A DNA stretch of 64,000 bases from Gorsachius magnificus (lineage: Eukaryota > Chordata > Aves > Pelecaniformes > Ardeidae), in the NCBI GenBank assembly GCA_034008185.1, contig CM067084.1, forward strand, positions 62,386,599 through 62,450,598, in the 5' to 3' direction. The position numbers were made by a program, and so were the translations under genes. Below the pieces are notes generated by a model. That model was not told the DNA's origin, did not search any database, and was given only the letters and a program-made list of their open reading frames with translations. This document shows, piece after piece, positions 30,201-44,000 of this stretch; position 1 is the stretch's first letter, and each line of letters opens with the position of its first letter.

Positions 30201-33200
30201 AGCTCAGCTCTGCTTTCTCCACACCCACAAAAAAGCTGTCTAAGTCTGAACTTAAATTTCATCTTTTATACACAGGGGAAAAAAAAAAAAAAATCAGTAA
30301 AATAACAGTTCATTGTTTAAAGCAGAAATTCAGTCAAATAATGCCATTAAAGATTTTCTAATCTTTCCTAGATAAAAATCTTCGAAACAAACTGCAGAAC
30401 AGCAGACACTGTTAACTTTCTGATCATCTGTTAAGACATTCAAAACATGCAAAACATACTATCTGAGAAAACTATTTAAGAACTTCATAGCAATAAAAAA
30501 AAAATTACTCAAAGGAAAAGATATGGAAGGAATTATCTAGAGTATTAAATTTTATGTCAAATCTAATTTTGCTTTAATTTGACAGCATTAAAAGCTACTA
30601 TCCCCAATCAGCAATACTTGTTTAAAAAGGAAGTTACAAAAAAGGGGTTTAAATAGGGTAATCATGTCAAGGATCATTCTGACAAGACACAATATCAGTA
30701 TAAACACCTCATTTAGACCGTTAGGAAATTTAATAATTAAATTACAACACTGCTCTGTCTGACTAAAATAATCAAGATGGATTCGTGGCTTTTCCATCTC
30801 CTTCCCACACCCTCCCTGAGCAATGACACAGTTTGAAGGGAAGAGGAAGTTGGACAATTATCGCGTACAATGGTCAAAGGAGACTGATTTAGAAGGGGAA
30901 CTCCTGCCAACCCTAACAAAGCAGGACAAGAGGAAACTGGGAGATGCATCTTACGCAAGCCATTGAAAATTCTCCATTTTTTCCTCCTTTCAACCTTACT
31001 TGTAACTTCAACATTACTTACTATACAAACCTACAAACACACATGAACATTCAGTTAAAAAAGAAAAATGCCAGACGTCTAATACCTACTCTCAGCAACA
31101 GGAACGTCTGTCTCACTTTACTTACATGTATTAGTACAAGACCAAGAAGGTAAATATTTAATGCAGTTTAAGTTTTCATCCATGTATCTTGATTTAGTAG
31201 TGAAGACTAACACACCTTTAAAAATTCATGATGTAGCCTTTGCACATTATAGTAATTATTAACTTCTAAATTTAAAATAGCTCCAAAAACCCACAAATTG
31301 ACATAGTTTCAAATTCATAACTTCACCTGAAATAAAACCACACCCTTAAGTCAGACAAAATGAACAAGTCTGTAGTTTTGCCTTAAATCCCCTACAGGTT
31401 TAGAAGTTACAACTATCACAGAAAGAGGACTGTGAATTTACTATTTGAGTTCATTTGTCAACAGAACATTAATTAAGCCAATGAAATAAACTACAGAGGT
31501 GTATTCATATCTGTTCAGTGACAATGCATAGCACATGTCTAAGCATGTATAACAACACAAGCTTTTTATGTATTTTAGATTCAACTAATTCTTTTCTGCT
31601 GTTGTTAAAAACTCTCCCTTTTCTAACTGCAGGAAGTTGGAAAAGACGCAGTATATCCCTGATCATACACTTTAATCTGCCCAAGAATTTGTCAGCTCTT
31701 AAGGAAGAACACTTGCATTCCATTTAAGCCAGTTTCTTAACTTGGTCAGGAAATCAGAAAAGCAATTTACAGGTGACCTTTCAAATGCCTGACAATATGT
31801 CCGTGGGACTTCTGAAGCACATTTCCTACTAACTCTTTTCTAGATAAAACCTCATCTTCTTGCTTAGAATTCCATCCTTGTTAACACCTCTGCCGTGCAT
31901 TAATCGGGAAACCTGATTTTAGCCTCCTGGTGAAAGTGTATAGTCAATGTTCATTGTACCAATTTCTATTCAGATACGGCTCAAGAGCTAAGCAGAGCAT
32001 GAGCCACTGAATTCCCATCTGGAAGACAGTGACCTGCAGAATACAACCACCATGATAGTATGGCTGATAATTTAAGAGTTTACAAACTTTTTTCATGCTG
32101 AAAAGGTAGTTCACAAGTTCTCAGAATGAAGGGGGGGCGGGGGGGTTGTTGGGCTGGAAGCACTTGAAAAGGTGCTTAGCAAGTTCAGTTGCAGTTTTTA
32201 GCAAGGTCACAGAAGGCATTAAAAGCTTTACAGATGTGGTTTTAAGATTTAAAAAGCATCTTTTAAGACCTAAATCCTTACACTTTTAGACAAATAAACT
32301 GACACATGCTCGAATTATAAATTAGAGTGCATTAAAGGAGTATTAATTATTTTCATATAAAATTACATATAACTTTAAGCCCATACTTTTCATGACACTC
32401 GCTTTTCCTCCAATATTTTTGTTTTCACCTGTGATTCATAATCATATCCTATATCCATGAATCAGACATGTAAGCATGACATTGCTGACATTACTGAATT
32501 ACTTCAGTCTTCTACACCATCTGATCCAGTATGTATATTATTAACTGTTCTAACCAAGGAATCAAATTTAATCCTCTGTGAGCACCATCTGTAGCATCAT
32601 CAGTTCCCTCAGAGTTCCTGTAACAACATGTTGTCAGGATGTATTTATACTTTAAGAGAGCATATCAGAATTATACAACCGAAACCTAAATTAAAAATAT
32701 GTAATATTGTACTTACGATAAAGGAAGCTTAGCATCAGGGCACTCTTTTTTTTAATACACAATCTGTTAAGATTCTACCATTTGAGTATAAAATTTGTCA
32801 GCCTATGCAATGTTTATACTTTCAAAAATACAAAAGGCACTGAGTGCATAGATTCATTTTATTTAATCAATAACACCATAATGAAACACTTCCTTTTAGC
32901 ACCATTCAACATATCAGTAATTTTAGGGATACATAAACATCAGTTTCTTTAAATAGTCCTATTAGCTTATGTGAAGAATTAGTAATGCAGATTGCTGGCG
33001 AGTTAAGGACTATCCTACTTCCAGAAGCTGACATGAACCGCTCTGCAGTTAGCACTCACATCCAACTCCAGATTGCACAACTGGCAGTTTTGCTCATAGT
33101 AATATGCTGCTAAATATTTTTCTCATGATGAGTTTCACCAAGTGATCAACTGGGCTGACAAATCTAACGATGCCATCCCAGTTCACCTTGGCTTATTTGA

Positions 33201-36200
33201 TGCAAGTAAGATCTAAAGAGCCCTTTCTTAAAAAAAGTTTTCAGAACGTCAAAAAAAAAAAAAAAAGATAGTCACACACCTTTGGAAATAACATACCATC
33301 ATTATGCTGTTGCTCAAACAACACAGATATTGATAGTTACAATTATCAGAATGTTAGAAAAAACACAGTTTATTCGCACACATACATGTAACATTATAGT
33401 TGCACATATCTTGGTTAATGCCATTGTGATAAATGTATTTTTGGGCCCATAAGAACAGTAGCAAATGGCGTAGTTTTCCAGTATGTATTCCATAGTCGTT
33501 TAAAGTGGTCATTAAAGTAGAAGATAGTCCTTACACAACGAGCATACACTGAATGCTCATGCTCTGTGCATACAGTCGTGGACTGGAATTGCACAGAGCA
33601 GCGAAAGAGGAACCTCGGTTCAATTCAACCACTCCAAAACTTAGAATAAGTCATATGATATTAGAGAGCATTAGCTCAAACTGGTTTTGTTAAAAAAAAA
33701 ATAAAATCATACTACTAACACATGGCTCTTCCCATCAAAGACTGAAATACAATTTGCATACAAGTTTAAAGTAGTAGTCTTCCACGTCAAAAGAAATCGC
33801 AAGAAGTCACATGCAAAAGAAAACCGTAAGTTTCCTGAATATTCTACATTTGCCTGAACAACACGCATTGCCAAATACTACTTGTACAGCTTCAGATTCC
33901 CTCAGTTGCTCCCGAACAGCATGAACATATTCAGGATGCAAGGAAGAGCCAAGGCATTGGCATAATTTCACATATGCTCTAAAGCAGAATAAACCAAAGA
34001 CTAACACTAAAAGGTTTCCTAACTGTTCGTGCCCCCACTGTTCATTCCTGTCCCTGTACTATCCCCTTCCTTGTACCAACATAAGCACATTTGTGCAATC
34101 ATGCTGCAGGAAGGATCAGGAAACCGATTCTGCCTGGGTTGGTTCTCTATACGCCTGCACAAACACTTGCGACAGTAAAAACACGAGGGGAGGAGGAGGA
34201 AGGCCACACAGCAGCAGGCAGAACCGCACTTTACAGCCAGTGCTGCTGATAAACCCCGGTCCTGACGTGCCCTATGTTACAAGTGAATCTAGCCAGCAAC
34301 ACAGTAGCTGAGCGATAAATTGAAAAATGGAATTAATGCAGTGGAACAATATCTACGCTAATTGAGCGGAAAACTCCAGCTCCATTTTTTAGATCCTTGC
34401 TTTCTCTATTAGGAGGCATAGGACAAGGCCATGTCCTAGCCTACTTGTTGCAATTAACAACTATCAAGTGGAAAAACTGCATACATATTTACTTGCTACA
34501 AGTTGATGTCATGGCTGGATTTTAAATACAACATTGAATTCTCTACTTGAAGCAATCTGCATTTTTTCAAGTAGATTTTGTGGCCTAGAAAACCTAAATC
34601 AGACTTGTAACACTATAGCAGGAGTTGGAGTAATTGCAAACACAAATAAAACACTCCACAAGATTTGACAAAACCATTTCTAACACCACTGCCGGCAAGC
34701 TCAGAATCTGTCCTTTCTCCAAGGCTCTCCCCACGAGCCTAGGGAAGCTACAAGCTCCAGCTGTAGCCTACTTTGGTTGCAGTCAGTCCACATCATGAAC
34801 AACAGGTCTTCAGAGACACCTCATCTCTACAAACTTACACCAGCAAGCTCAAGGTGTCTGCTAAGCACATCTGTCCAAAATATTGCCATAATTTATGTAG
34901 TCCCTTCATTCAAGCTCCAATTTTTTGACCAGTTTCCAAAATCTAGGAGCCAGAACATGCATTAAGAATTCAATACACAGGACTACAAAAAAAGCAACAT
35001 AATAGGATCTGTCCCAAAGCCGACACACTATGACACTTGGCTACGTAAAGCCAAATGAGCTTGTGTTTGGGGTTTTTTTGTTTTGTTTAGGGGCTTTTTT
35101 AAATTTTTATTATTGACAGCACAAGACATTTTTCTGAAGAGAAGAGACAGCCAGGAAGATACTTAGGGAAAGCTCAAATAAAAGAGTAAGAACGGCTAAA
35201 GATGGTTTAAAATTTTACACTGTGACAACTAAGGTTACAAGCAACTACAATAGAATGTTGGTGTAAGATATCTTTAAAAGGTAACCAATGGTATTAAGAG
35301 ATTGATAATCTACTCTAAGTCCTCACTTAAGTCCCAAAAAATGCCAGGAACATACATTGGGAAAAATCAAGATGAAACAACAGTAAGCTTTTTCCAGACA
35401 ATTACTGCTTTTACTTATGAGAGTCATTACAGGTACTTTATGACATATATATATACAGTTTATTTAAACAACATTTTAGAGTATACTTTAGTCTTACATA
35501 AGACTTCAGACACTAATATTGATTTGTATCTTTCAGATTTCAAAAGCCTAAAGCATAAAAAATAGTATCCTATTTTTTTTTTTTTAAACTCTGCTGAACA
35601 CATACTGCAAATGGAACCAGGTATCTCCTGCACAGAATTACCAATGCTTCTGATGCCATTTGCTCCCTGCAACAGACAGAAGTAGGAAAACAGGCACAGA
35701 GCCAAATTCCAACAGACATAAGTGTTTCCGCTACATTACCTTTTTTTAATATATCAAATATCACCACATACAGGCAGTCCATCATTTTCAATATCAAAAA
35801 GCAAGTTAACTTCCAGAATTTAAAAAAGCCACCTGCCTGTCATTAACTATAAGCAAAAGTAAGGCAGAACCATGAAAGATTACTTCTACTTCAATCCATT
35901 CAATTAGATCCCATTTTCAAAAACCCCAGGAAGTTAATTTTACAAGACCTTCTGTTTCCCACAGAAGCATGTTACAAATAGAACATATATAAAAACACAC
36001 TTTTACTAAATTAGGTTTGTTTTCAAATATGTTGGGATTTCCGTCTTGTTTTATTAGCCATTCTGCTGCTGGTTTATGGCCTCCATAGACAATAAACCAC
36101 ATCTGAAGTTCTTCACTCACATCTCCAAGAGAAGCATGTTTTGTAATGCTTCTCGACTTTGCAGTTTTGCATTGGTTTAATCAAATACAAGGAACATACA

Positions 36201-36281
36201 TTCTACAGGCCAAGGTCCATTTACATGCCCTACATGCAATACCTTTCAAAGCTGACATCCAAAACCCAACCATTCCAGTCA
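24207..36281 (-). other. STIM2: STIM2 intron 1, exon 2-proximal third
   Basis: AT-rich intron. The exon 2 acceptor has a strong T10-C6 polypyrimidine tract at about 24213-24236. Elsewhere only A-runs, a G-rich patch at 32131-32146 and a small hairpin at 33559-33601. I see no exon, RNA gene or transposon in it. Confidence 0.75.
24398..24437 (+). repeat. G21 homopolymer and G-rich tract, 5' of exon 2
   Basis: G21 at 24398-24418, then CGGGGAGGGGGAGGG. In the STIM2 transcript this is a long C-tract about 190 nt upstream of the exon 2 3' splice site. Confidence 0.85.
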
Positions 36282-36746
36282 CATAGAATCATAGAATCAC
36301 TTTGGTTGGAAAAGACCTTCAAGATCATCAAGTCCAACTGTTAACCTAACCCTGCCATCCCAGTACTAAACCATGCCCCTAAGCACCACATCTGTCCTTT
36401 AAATAACTCCAGGGATGGGGACTCAACTGCTTCCCTGGGCAGCCTATTCCAGAGCGTGACAACCCTTTTGGTGAAAAATTTTTTCCTAATGTCCAATCTA
36501 AACCTCCGCTGACACAACAAGAGGCCATTCCCCTTTTCTCCAGGCTAAACAACCCCAGGTCCTCATAAGACTTGTGCTCCAGACCCCTCACCAGCTTTGT
36601 TGCTCTCCTCTGGACATGTTCCAGCACCTCAACGTCTTTCCTGTAGTGAGGGGCCCAAAACTGAACCCAGTATTCAAGGTGAGGCCTCACCAGTGCCGAG
36701 TACAGGGGCATGATCACTTCCCTACTTCCACTACCTACCACTTCCA
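36282..36746 (-). mobile_element. CR1 LINE 3' fragment, sense to STIM2
   Basis: About 465 bp in minus orientation. On the plus strand it begins with the tail complement CATAGAATCATAGAATC and TTGGTTGGAAAAGACCTTC. It reads back through the CR1 3' UTR and the C-terminal reverse-transcriptase region, encoding [17 protein letters not shown] and [19 protein letters not shown] in the minus frame. A small internal deletion and frameshifts break the ORF. 5'-truncated and inactive. Confidence 0.95.
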
Positions 36747-37749
36747 AGTGGTAGAATCACAAATTGAGAGCTTAGTACACTCACTGTATTGTAAGCACAC
36801 AGCTATCTTGCAGAATTATTTTCTCACTTCTTTTAGCTACAATAACATTACAAAAAGCCTACACCAGACAGACTACATTACTGACCCACTACCCTACTAG
36901 CTTAGCAATTATCAGTTCTCAATTTTTCTTCTTTTCCTTTTCTTTAAAATTTAATTTTGGTATCTAAAGTCTTTATTTAAAGGAGGAAGTCTCAAGACAT
37001 TAAAGGAAAAGAGTCTTCCATCTAGGCATATCAGAAATTCAATTTGAAAACTTTCTTTTAAACAAGTCCACAAATACACTTCTCTGTGAGCTACTAATTC
37101 CCTATCTCATACAAGATAATATTCACTCTCAAGAAATAGTCTGTTAATGCTTTAAATGTTTTGAGTAATAAACCCTCCATCCTTTTCTCAGCAGAGTAAT
37201 GAGAAACTATTCTGTTTTCTGCTCACGTGCCTTCTCAAACTCAATTGAATGGAAGAACCTTTCTACATGTGATTTCACCGGGTTTCTCTCCAAAGCCTAC
37301 TGGTTATTATTCATAAGTGATGGTCTAACACACGAATAACCTCCAGGCAGAAAAATTGTTTCAAAAGATGCACTTTTGAAGTACTTAGACTGAAGCAAAA
37401 CATTAAATATCTTCAATACAGAAACAGATTATATTTTTGCAACAAGCCAACTAACAATCTATGATATTCAAGTCGGGTTTAGGTTTTTCTTTTCCCACAC
37501 TAAAATGTTGCATTGTTTGACCATATGTATATCCATGAACACATACGTGCAGCATGCAACTTTTCTTTTGGAGACTCATTTTCAATCCATTAATACTGCA
37601 TGTTCTTATGACTTTTGCCCTCCAAATCTTGTGCTCAATGACCTTGTTCAATTTTATTATAGGACTAAAAAAAAAGTTTCAATCCTGCATAATTTCAAGA
37701 AGATCACTGATTTTCAGAAAGCTGGGCTTGTTTAGTAAAGTGATCTAAC

Positions 37750-38045
37750 AGCACCCTGCAACTACTTGACAGCAGATGGCAAATGCTCCTCAGTAGGGCC
37801 AGACCATATAACATGGGGCAACAGTCAAATTATACACTGGGAGGGTCAGGTTAGACATCAGGAAACCCTCTTTTGCTAGGAGGGCATTGCAGCACTATGA
37901 CAGGCTACTCAGAGGATGTGGGAGTCTTCACCTTTTCAGGAGCTGGCCAGATGGTTCTTGCCATAGTGACGTTCCTGCTCAAAGCACAAGTTTGACATCC
38001 AGTGGTCCCTTTCAATCAGCTTCCCTATCATCTCTTTTGAAAGGC
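37750..38045 (+). mobile_element. Probable old CR1-like LINE fragment
   Basis: Diverged sequence with the order of CR1 3' words in plus orientation: GGGAGGGTCAGGTTAGACATC, AGGAAACCCTCTTTTGCTAG, GGCATTGCAGCACTATGACAG, AGCTGGCCAGATGGTTC, then CCAGTGGTCCCTTTCAATC. The match is partial, so limits and family are uncertain. Confidence 0.55.
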
Positions 38046-41000
38046 AGATTTGAGAACAACAACTGCCCCCAATACTGAGGGTTCCAATTCACAAATACAA
38101 ATGAAAATGTAATACCAGTAGTCATACTTATTTATGAAATATTAATTGTATCCTCACCATACGTTCCTAGGATGCTCCTAGGAAGCATGATGTTGTGAAG
38201 AAGTTGCCGGCTCACCGCACTTACATCCCTAAGTATTAAGTAAATATCTAATGATAACAAACAGAAGAAAGAACAAGGCAAGCCTGAAGAAACTCTTCGA
38301 AAATCCTTATCAAATCCCAAATGGGATCTTGCAGCATTGGCATCTGTGCACAAGTTTTACTTCCTTTCAATGTGCATATGTGTTCCTCACATCAGTATGC
38401 CTTTGCAAAATCTGTACATTTTTACTATCACATCAGTTCAAACCAATACATTGTATATAATGGAGATGTGAGTTTCAGCAGAACTTAAGGGATGCTGAAA
38501 GGCAATAAAGAGAACAGGTTGTCAAGAATGCCCGTAGAAGCTAAGAGCTTGAACACAGGGTGATAACCATTCAGAAGAAAGAATTAATCATAACTAGAAT
38601 ATGTTCGTTCAAGAATGAAGGTTTTTTTAAAGCTACACTACATTGTCTAACATTGCTTTGCATCCTGTAGTTCCGTAAGAAATACTTCTTATATCAGGAG
38701 ACATTTTGTAGACATAACCTAATGAAGGCAAAAAAGCTAGAATTCTATTTTACAGGGTCACATCTAGCCCCAAATAAATGACAACCCATACTTGAAGTGA
38801 GATCTCTATTGCAAAAGTCTATACCTTTGTGCCATGGCTAAAGCAAAGCAGCTTTCTCACACTGCTGGTTTTCTAAAGCTCCAAAAAGATTCAGTGTTGC
38901 TTTGGTAAGAAGCCTCAACTTTCCTTTCAGCAATTTAAAAGTTAAGACACTTGAGATTCTCTAGGGATGAATACCTAAAAAAAAAAAAAAAAAAAACCAA
39001 AAAACCCACACCCAGAAAAAAAAACCACACAAAAGGTTTAATGGCTTTATTGATATTTACACAAGTTTAAAGCTAAAGCTGTTGAGAAGGGTTAACAATT
39101 TTCATATACAGAAGGAGAAGGGAAGAAGAGAAAAGACAGGGTTGTTTCAAAATGCTTTCACTGTTTTTATAAGCAGAAAAAGTAATTTATGAAAAAGTGT
39201 TACATAAGTTACTGCACTACAACTGCAATCTTGATCAAAAATAAGATTCAAGATGCTGTTAGGTACATTGCAGTCAACAGCAGGGGGAAGGGAAAGAGAA
39301 GGGTGTGGAAATGGTAGAAAAGGAGATAAGATAGTAAACCATCAGTTTCATTGGTCTAAGAGCAGTGTACAGAAAGCACCTTACAAAAACATTCAATATA
39401 TTCACAAAAAAAATATTTGTAACCATAGACTTTACCCATATTTTGACTGGAAAGATATAGAAATGATTGCATATATGAAATGCACTAATACAGAGAAGCA
39501 ACCAAAATCAGGGAAACTGAAGTAAAATTAAGGAGATATGCAGAATTAATGCAACCAACACCCTGAAAAGGTACCCAAATCTTTTCCAATAGAGTTCAGT
39601 TCTTAAACTGAAAGAAGTTCTACCTCAACAGGAAAAATACTGAGCTCAGAGCTCATTTGTGTGTAACTACTCAGGGCAGCACCTTACAGAAGGTAAGCAA
39701 ATTCGGGGCTTAAACAGAACACCCTAACAAGAATTTATTCCAACGTTTTCTGAACAGCATCAGCTGTTCCACGTAACTGGACACTGAACTTGAGCATTTA
39801 TTGAAAGGTGGGTTTTAATGCAATTAACTAAAACCTTTTCTCTAACACTTGCCAGGAATAGCTTACCTCGTAAGCAGAGTAAAGCTATTAACATTTTTAA
39901 GTAACAGTATTAAACAGTCTCAAGCAAATGACATTAAAAATCAATTTTTAATTTACTAAATTTACTGGTGTAAACCATTGAAAGTTTCATTAGGCTTTTT
40001 TTTTTAATCCACAAAGTCAGTAAATAATGGAAATTACTGGCAGTAAAATTTAATCTCTGCACTGAATAAAAGATTCCTTGGGTTTTGGGTGTGGTTTTGT
40101 TTTGTTTTTTTTTAAAGGAGTGTAATTATTTCAACCCAAGTTTTAATAAACAAACACTGGGGTTCTTTAAATTCCCTTGTTTCATATGAGATCACATGGC
40201 TATTGATTTACTGATCCTTACAAAGGATTATCTGTTGTAGTAAAACCTGATTAATAGAATTCTTCTAGCTTGGCAACTAAAATAAATATTACACCACTTT
40301 TTTTTAAAGCCATACACAAGACTGCAAGACTGCTAGACTGAGGCAAAAATTAAGTATCTACTATTCCAAGTACAGAATGACAAAAACTTACAGAAATTGT
40401 CAAACAAACAAAAAAAACCCAACTCCAATAACAGGAAAGTTGAGAGCCAAGTACAATTTTTCAAATGACAGAATTCTGCAAGTACCTGCAGAGACAATAA
40501 AAAAAAAAAATCTGCATTACTAAAAACGCAATCCCATGTTGCTACCAAAACACTGCCTTGAAAAGAATTATTCTTTCCACCATCATTTAAGCATGCCTTT
40601 CCATGAGAGATCAAATGAACAGAAGTTTCACAAATGCAGACCACTGAGGTGACAAATTAAATACCCGGCTCCAGAACATGCACCTTCATACTTATACACT
40701 AAAAGCAAATAATCCATTTATTCTAAAAATAAGTAACAAGTAATTCTTGCCCACTCTCTACAATATTCAACATCATATATACACTTTAAAAAAAAAAAAC
40801 ACCAACGTTCCTTAAATGAACACAAGCACACCCTTTTCTTAGCTAAAAGGGCTTTCTAACTGCAGGCCAATTTTAAACGGCTCCAGAAAAGAGACAGCAA
40901 GAGGGTGAGGGCTGTCATAGAAGGAGATAATCTTTTATATGCTTAAACACATACTTGCACTTTTTAAAACTAGATCAGCATTTGTCAGAGTTGTACAGTT

Positions 41001-44000
41001 CACGTATGCACAAAAAGCAGTACACTCATGAGGGCAAATAAGAGTGTACATAATTGCTGGAGAAAATATATCCAAAGGAACAAAAAGCAAGCAACTAGAT
41101 CATATTAAAATGAAGACAAGCAGGATTTTTTAGCTGCAGTTTTCCACAGAGACATCTTGATACAAATGGCCTCTGAAGACTTACCTTTCCTCACAATACT
41201 TTTGTTTTTAATCCCATAGGTATTGCTACATAATAAATTACATTAATATATGCCAAGTTCATATACCAGTAACTGAGCATAGGCCCACTGACCTACTTGA
41301 GAAAAACACCTGCGGTAGCCCAGACAAACCTGCAAGGGAGGAAGAATTTGAGAATGGTTTCCAACCTTGTCCAAATTAAGCCAAATGGTAATTTAAAAAC
41401 AACAAACCTGGGCAAGAGTTTTATGCTACATTTTCCTTAAAAAAAAAAAAAAAAAAAAGCGCCAGAGTCTAGAATTTATTCTGTCACCCCTAGCACCTTG
41501 ATCCCAACCTTACAGTGCCGCTCCAGCTCTGCCCGCACAGTACACACTAGTTTGATTAATTGGTTTCTGTAGTATAGAGAATTATCCACCCACATGAAGA
41601 TGTGGCTGATGGAAGCCACACCTCAGAGAGGTTTCAAAGAGAAACAAGGCAACCAGGCCAAATTCAGCCATGTCTGTTGCATTGTCTCTTCCTGTCACCC
41701 CTGAGACTGCAAACAGACTCAAAAGACCTCTCTCTTCACCTGAGCATCTTCCCTTCTCCGATCAAAGCTCCACTGCCCAGCCGCCCCAAAGGGCCCTTGC
41801 ACAAGCCTGAGAGAGAACAAACGGCCGCGCAAGCTGCAGCTGCAGCCTCTGCGGTATGTCATTAGCTAATGGGGAAGACAATAGAAAGTTGATTTCATAA
41901 GTCAGTCTTGAGATTTTCTGTATGGGTGCAAATATTTAACTCAGCTTGCACTCGCCTCGGGCAGGACTCGCAAAGCGAACCACTTTTTTGTAAAAGCAAT
42001 GTCAACTATTTATTTATCTTTACCTTTCCCAGCCCAGGCAACGTTACAGTGGTTCATTCTGGTTAGCTTCTCTTTTACCAGCAACAGAATGGCAGATATT
42101 CCTAACTAGACGCTGTTGATCAGTTAGATTTTTTTTTCCACTGAACCAGCCAAAGTAATTTTTGCACATATACACGCTGCTCCAAACAATGCTAAGAACT
42201 GATTTTTTGTTTCACTTTGTTTTAATTTCCAAAAATTATTTCTTCAAATAAGACATTGCAGAAAGGAGAATGAAGGAAAGATCATCACACGGATAAAGCC
42301 AAGTTTCTAGATGTACAAAGACAATCGCCACCCATGGTAAAGGAAGATCGTCTTAAATCAGTATAAGCGTGCTAACACCGTTGATACAGGAACACCCGTA
42401 TGCCATCAGAGACACTGATGAACACAAGGGTAGAAATGCCAGAGCGATACCTAAGGCTGTCTTGCTGTGGTAGTTCATCTGTTTAAGTGTTGTACGTGAA
42501 CTAAACAGCCCTCCCTTTCAAGCTCTTCTGACCAAAGGCAGCTAGGGCTGCCCGGTGCTGTGCAGATTCCTAAATAAAGAACACACTAGCTCAGAGTTCT
42601 GAGCAAAGTACCTTGTCAAACCGTAAGACTTGGTCCACCATACACTTATTTTTCACTCTGAAATGGTGGTTGCGTTCCTTCACTCTAAATTAATATTTCT
42701 GGTGAAAGATGCTTGGGACATTCCTGTTAAAAAGACAAGTCCATCAAAGTCTCGCCACTTGTTTATCCCACCTAGAACTTTCCTCCATTAAACTAGATCA
42801 CAGTAAAACTAAAAAAAAAAAAACACAAACCACCACAACTGTAAGCATTTCACTTTCCCTATTTGTTCTTGTTTTCCAAAAAAGCAACATGATTTCATTT
42901 TTGCATGGTGAAAACACATGTTTATATGTAGTTTGTTTTAGTTTGTTTTGAGGCTTTGTTTGTTTGTTTTTATAAGATACTTTCCCTTCTCTTAGGGAAC
43001 AGAAGAGATACAAGAAATGCAATGAAATTGAAGGAAAGAATATTCCCATAATTACATACTGAATTGGAGATACTGTAACTAGAATCTAAACAACATTACC
43101 AAAGATCTGTCATAAACATGCACAATATGTAAATTGACACAATGAAAATAAAATGTTGCTTCTTAATAGGAGTTACTCCAAAAAAGGTAGGAGTATTCAT
43201 CATTTGATGGGGAAAACATTTTATTAGCAGAAATCAGTAACATTTTGGCAGTGTTCACTTCAGTTTGGATCCCCAGGAATGCTTGGTCACACAGAGCTAA
43301 CAGGTTCTGATAGAATGCCCTCTATTTTTTTGCTGTTTAACATCAAATGTTTACCAATTAAGGAAGACCTACACTTCCCCTTAATGTCTTCCTTTTACTC
43401 AGCCTACCAGAGGGCCTTGAATTTTCTCTTCCCTTATCAATACAATAAATAGTGCATAAATATGGTCTAGGAGAAAAACAGCTACATTCAGTTCTGCCTG
43501 GAAAACGGTGACTTACTTTCTTGAAGGTAATCTAGTATTTTACCTGAAGTCAAATTCAACAGCCAGTAAGTCAAACAAAATCCTTTTCTATTGAGTACAA
43601 CAGCTTGTGAAGAGATGGTATGACATGTAAATCCAAACAAAAGACAACTTTTCAGAGATAGGATACAAACGCAGCAGAGAAATACTGAATGCAATGGAGC
43701 AAATCTTTTATACTCAAGAGGCTTTCTCAGCTCGTACCCAAAACAAAACCTGAGACTTCCCCTTTCCCCTGTCAGTGCTGAATGTTCAATTGCAGAAATG
43801 ATACCGAGCATAACAGTCTTCTTCCTTCCTACTGCATTTTGCTGTTGACAAAGTAAAGCGCATTAACAGCAAGCGTCATCTATGAGAATTTGAAGAGAAA
43901 CCCAAGCCCAAGCTGTGGAGAGGGAGATGTGGAGGCGAAGGCACAGAAAACCTGCCCATTGCTGATCTGGGCAGTAAGTCACCTGAGGTAATTATACATA

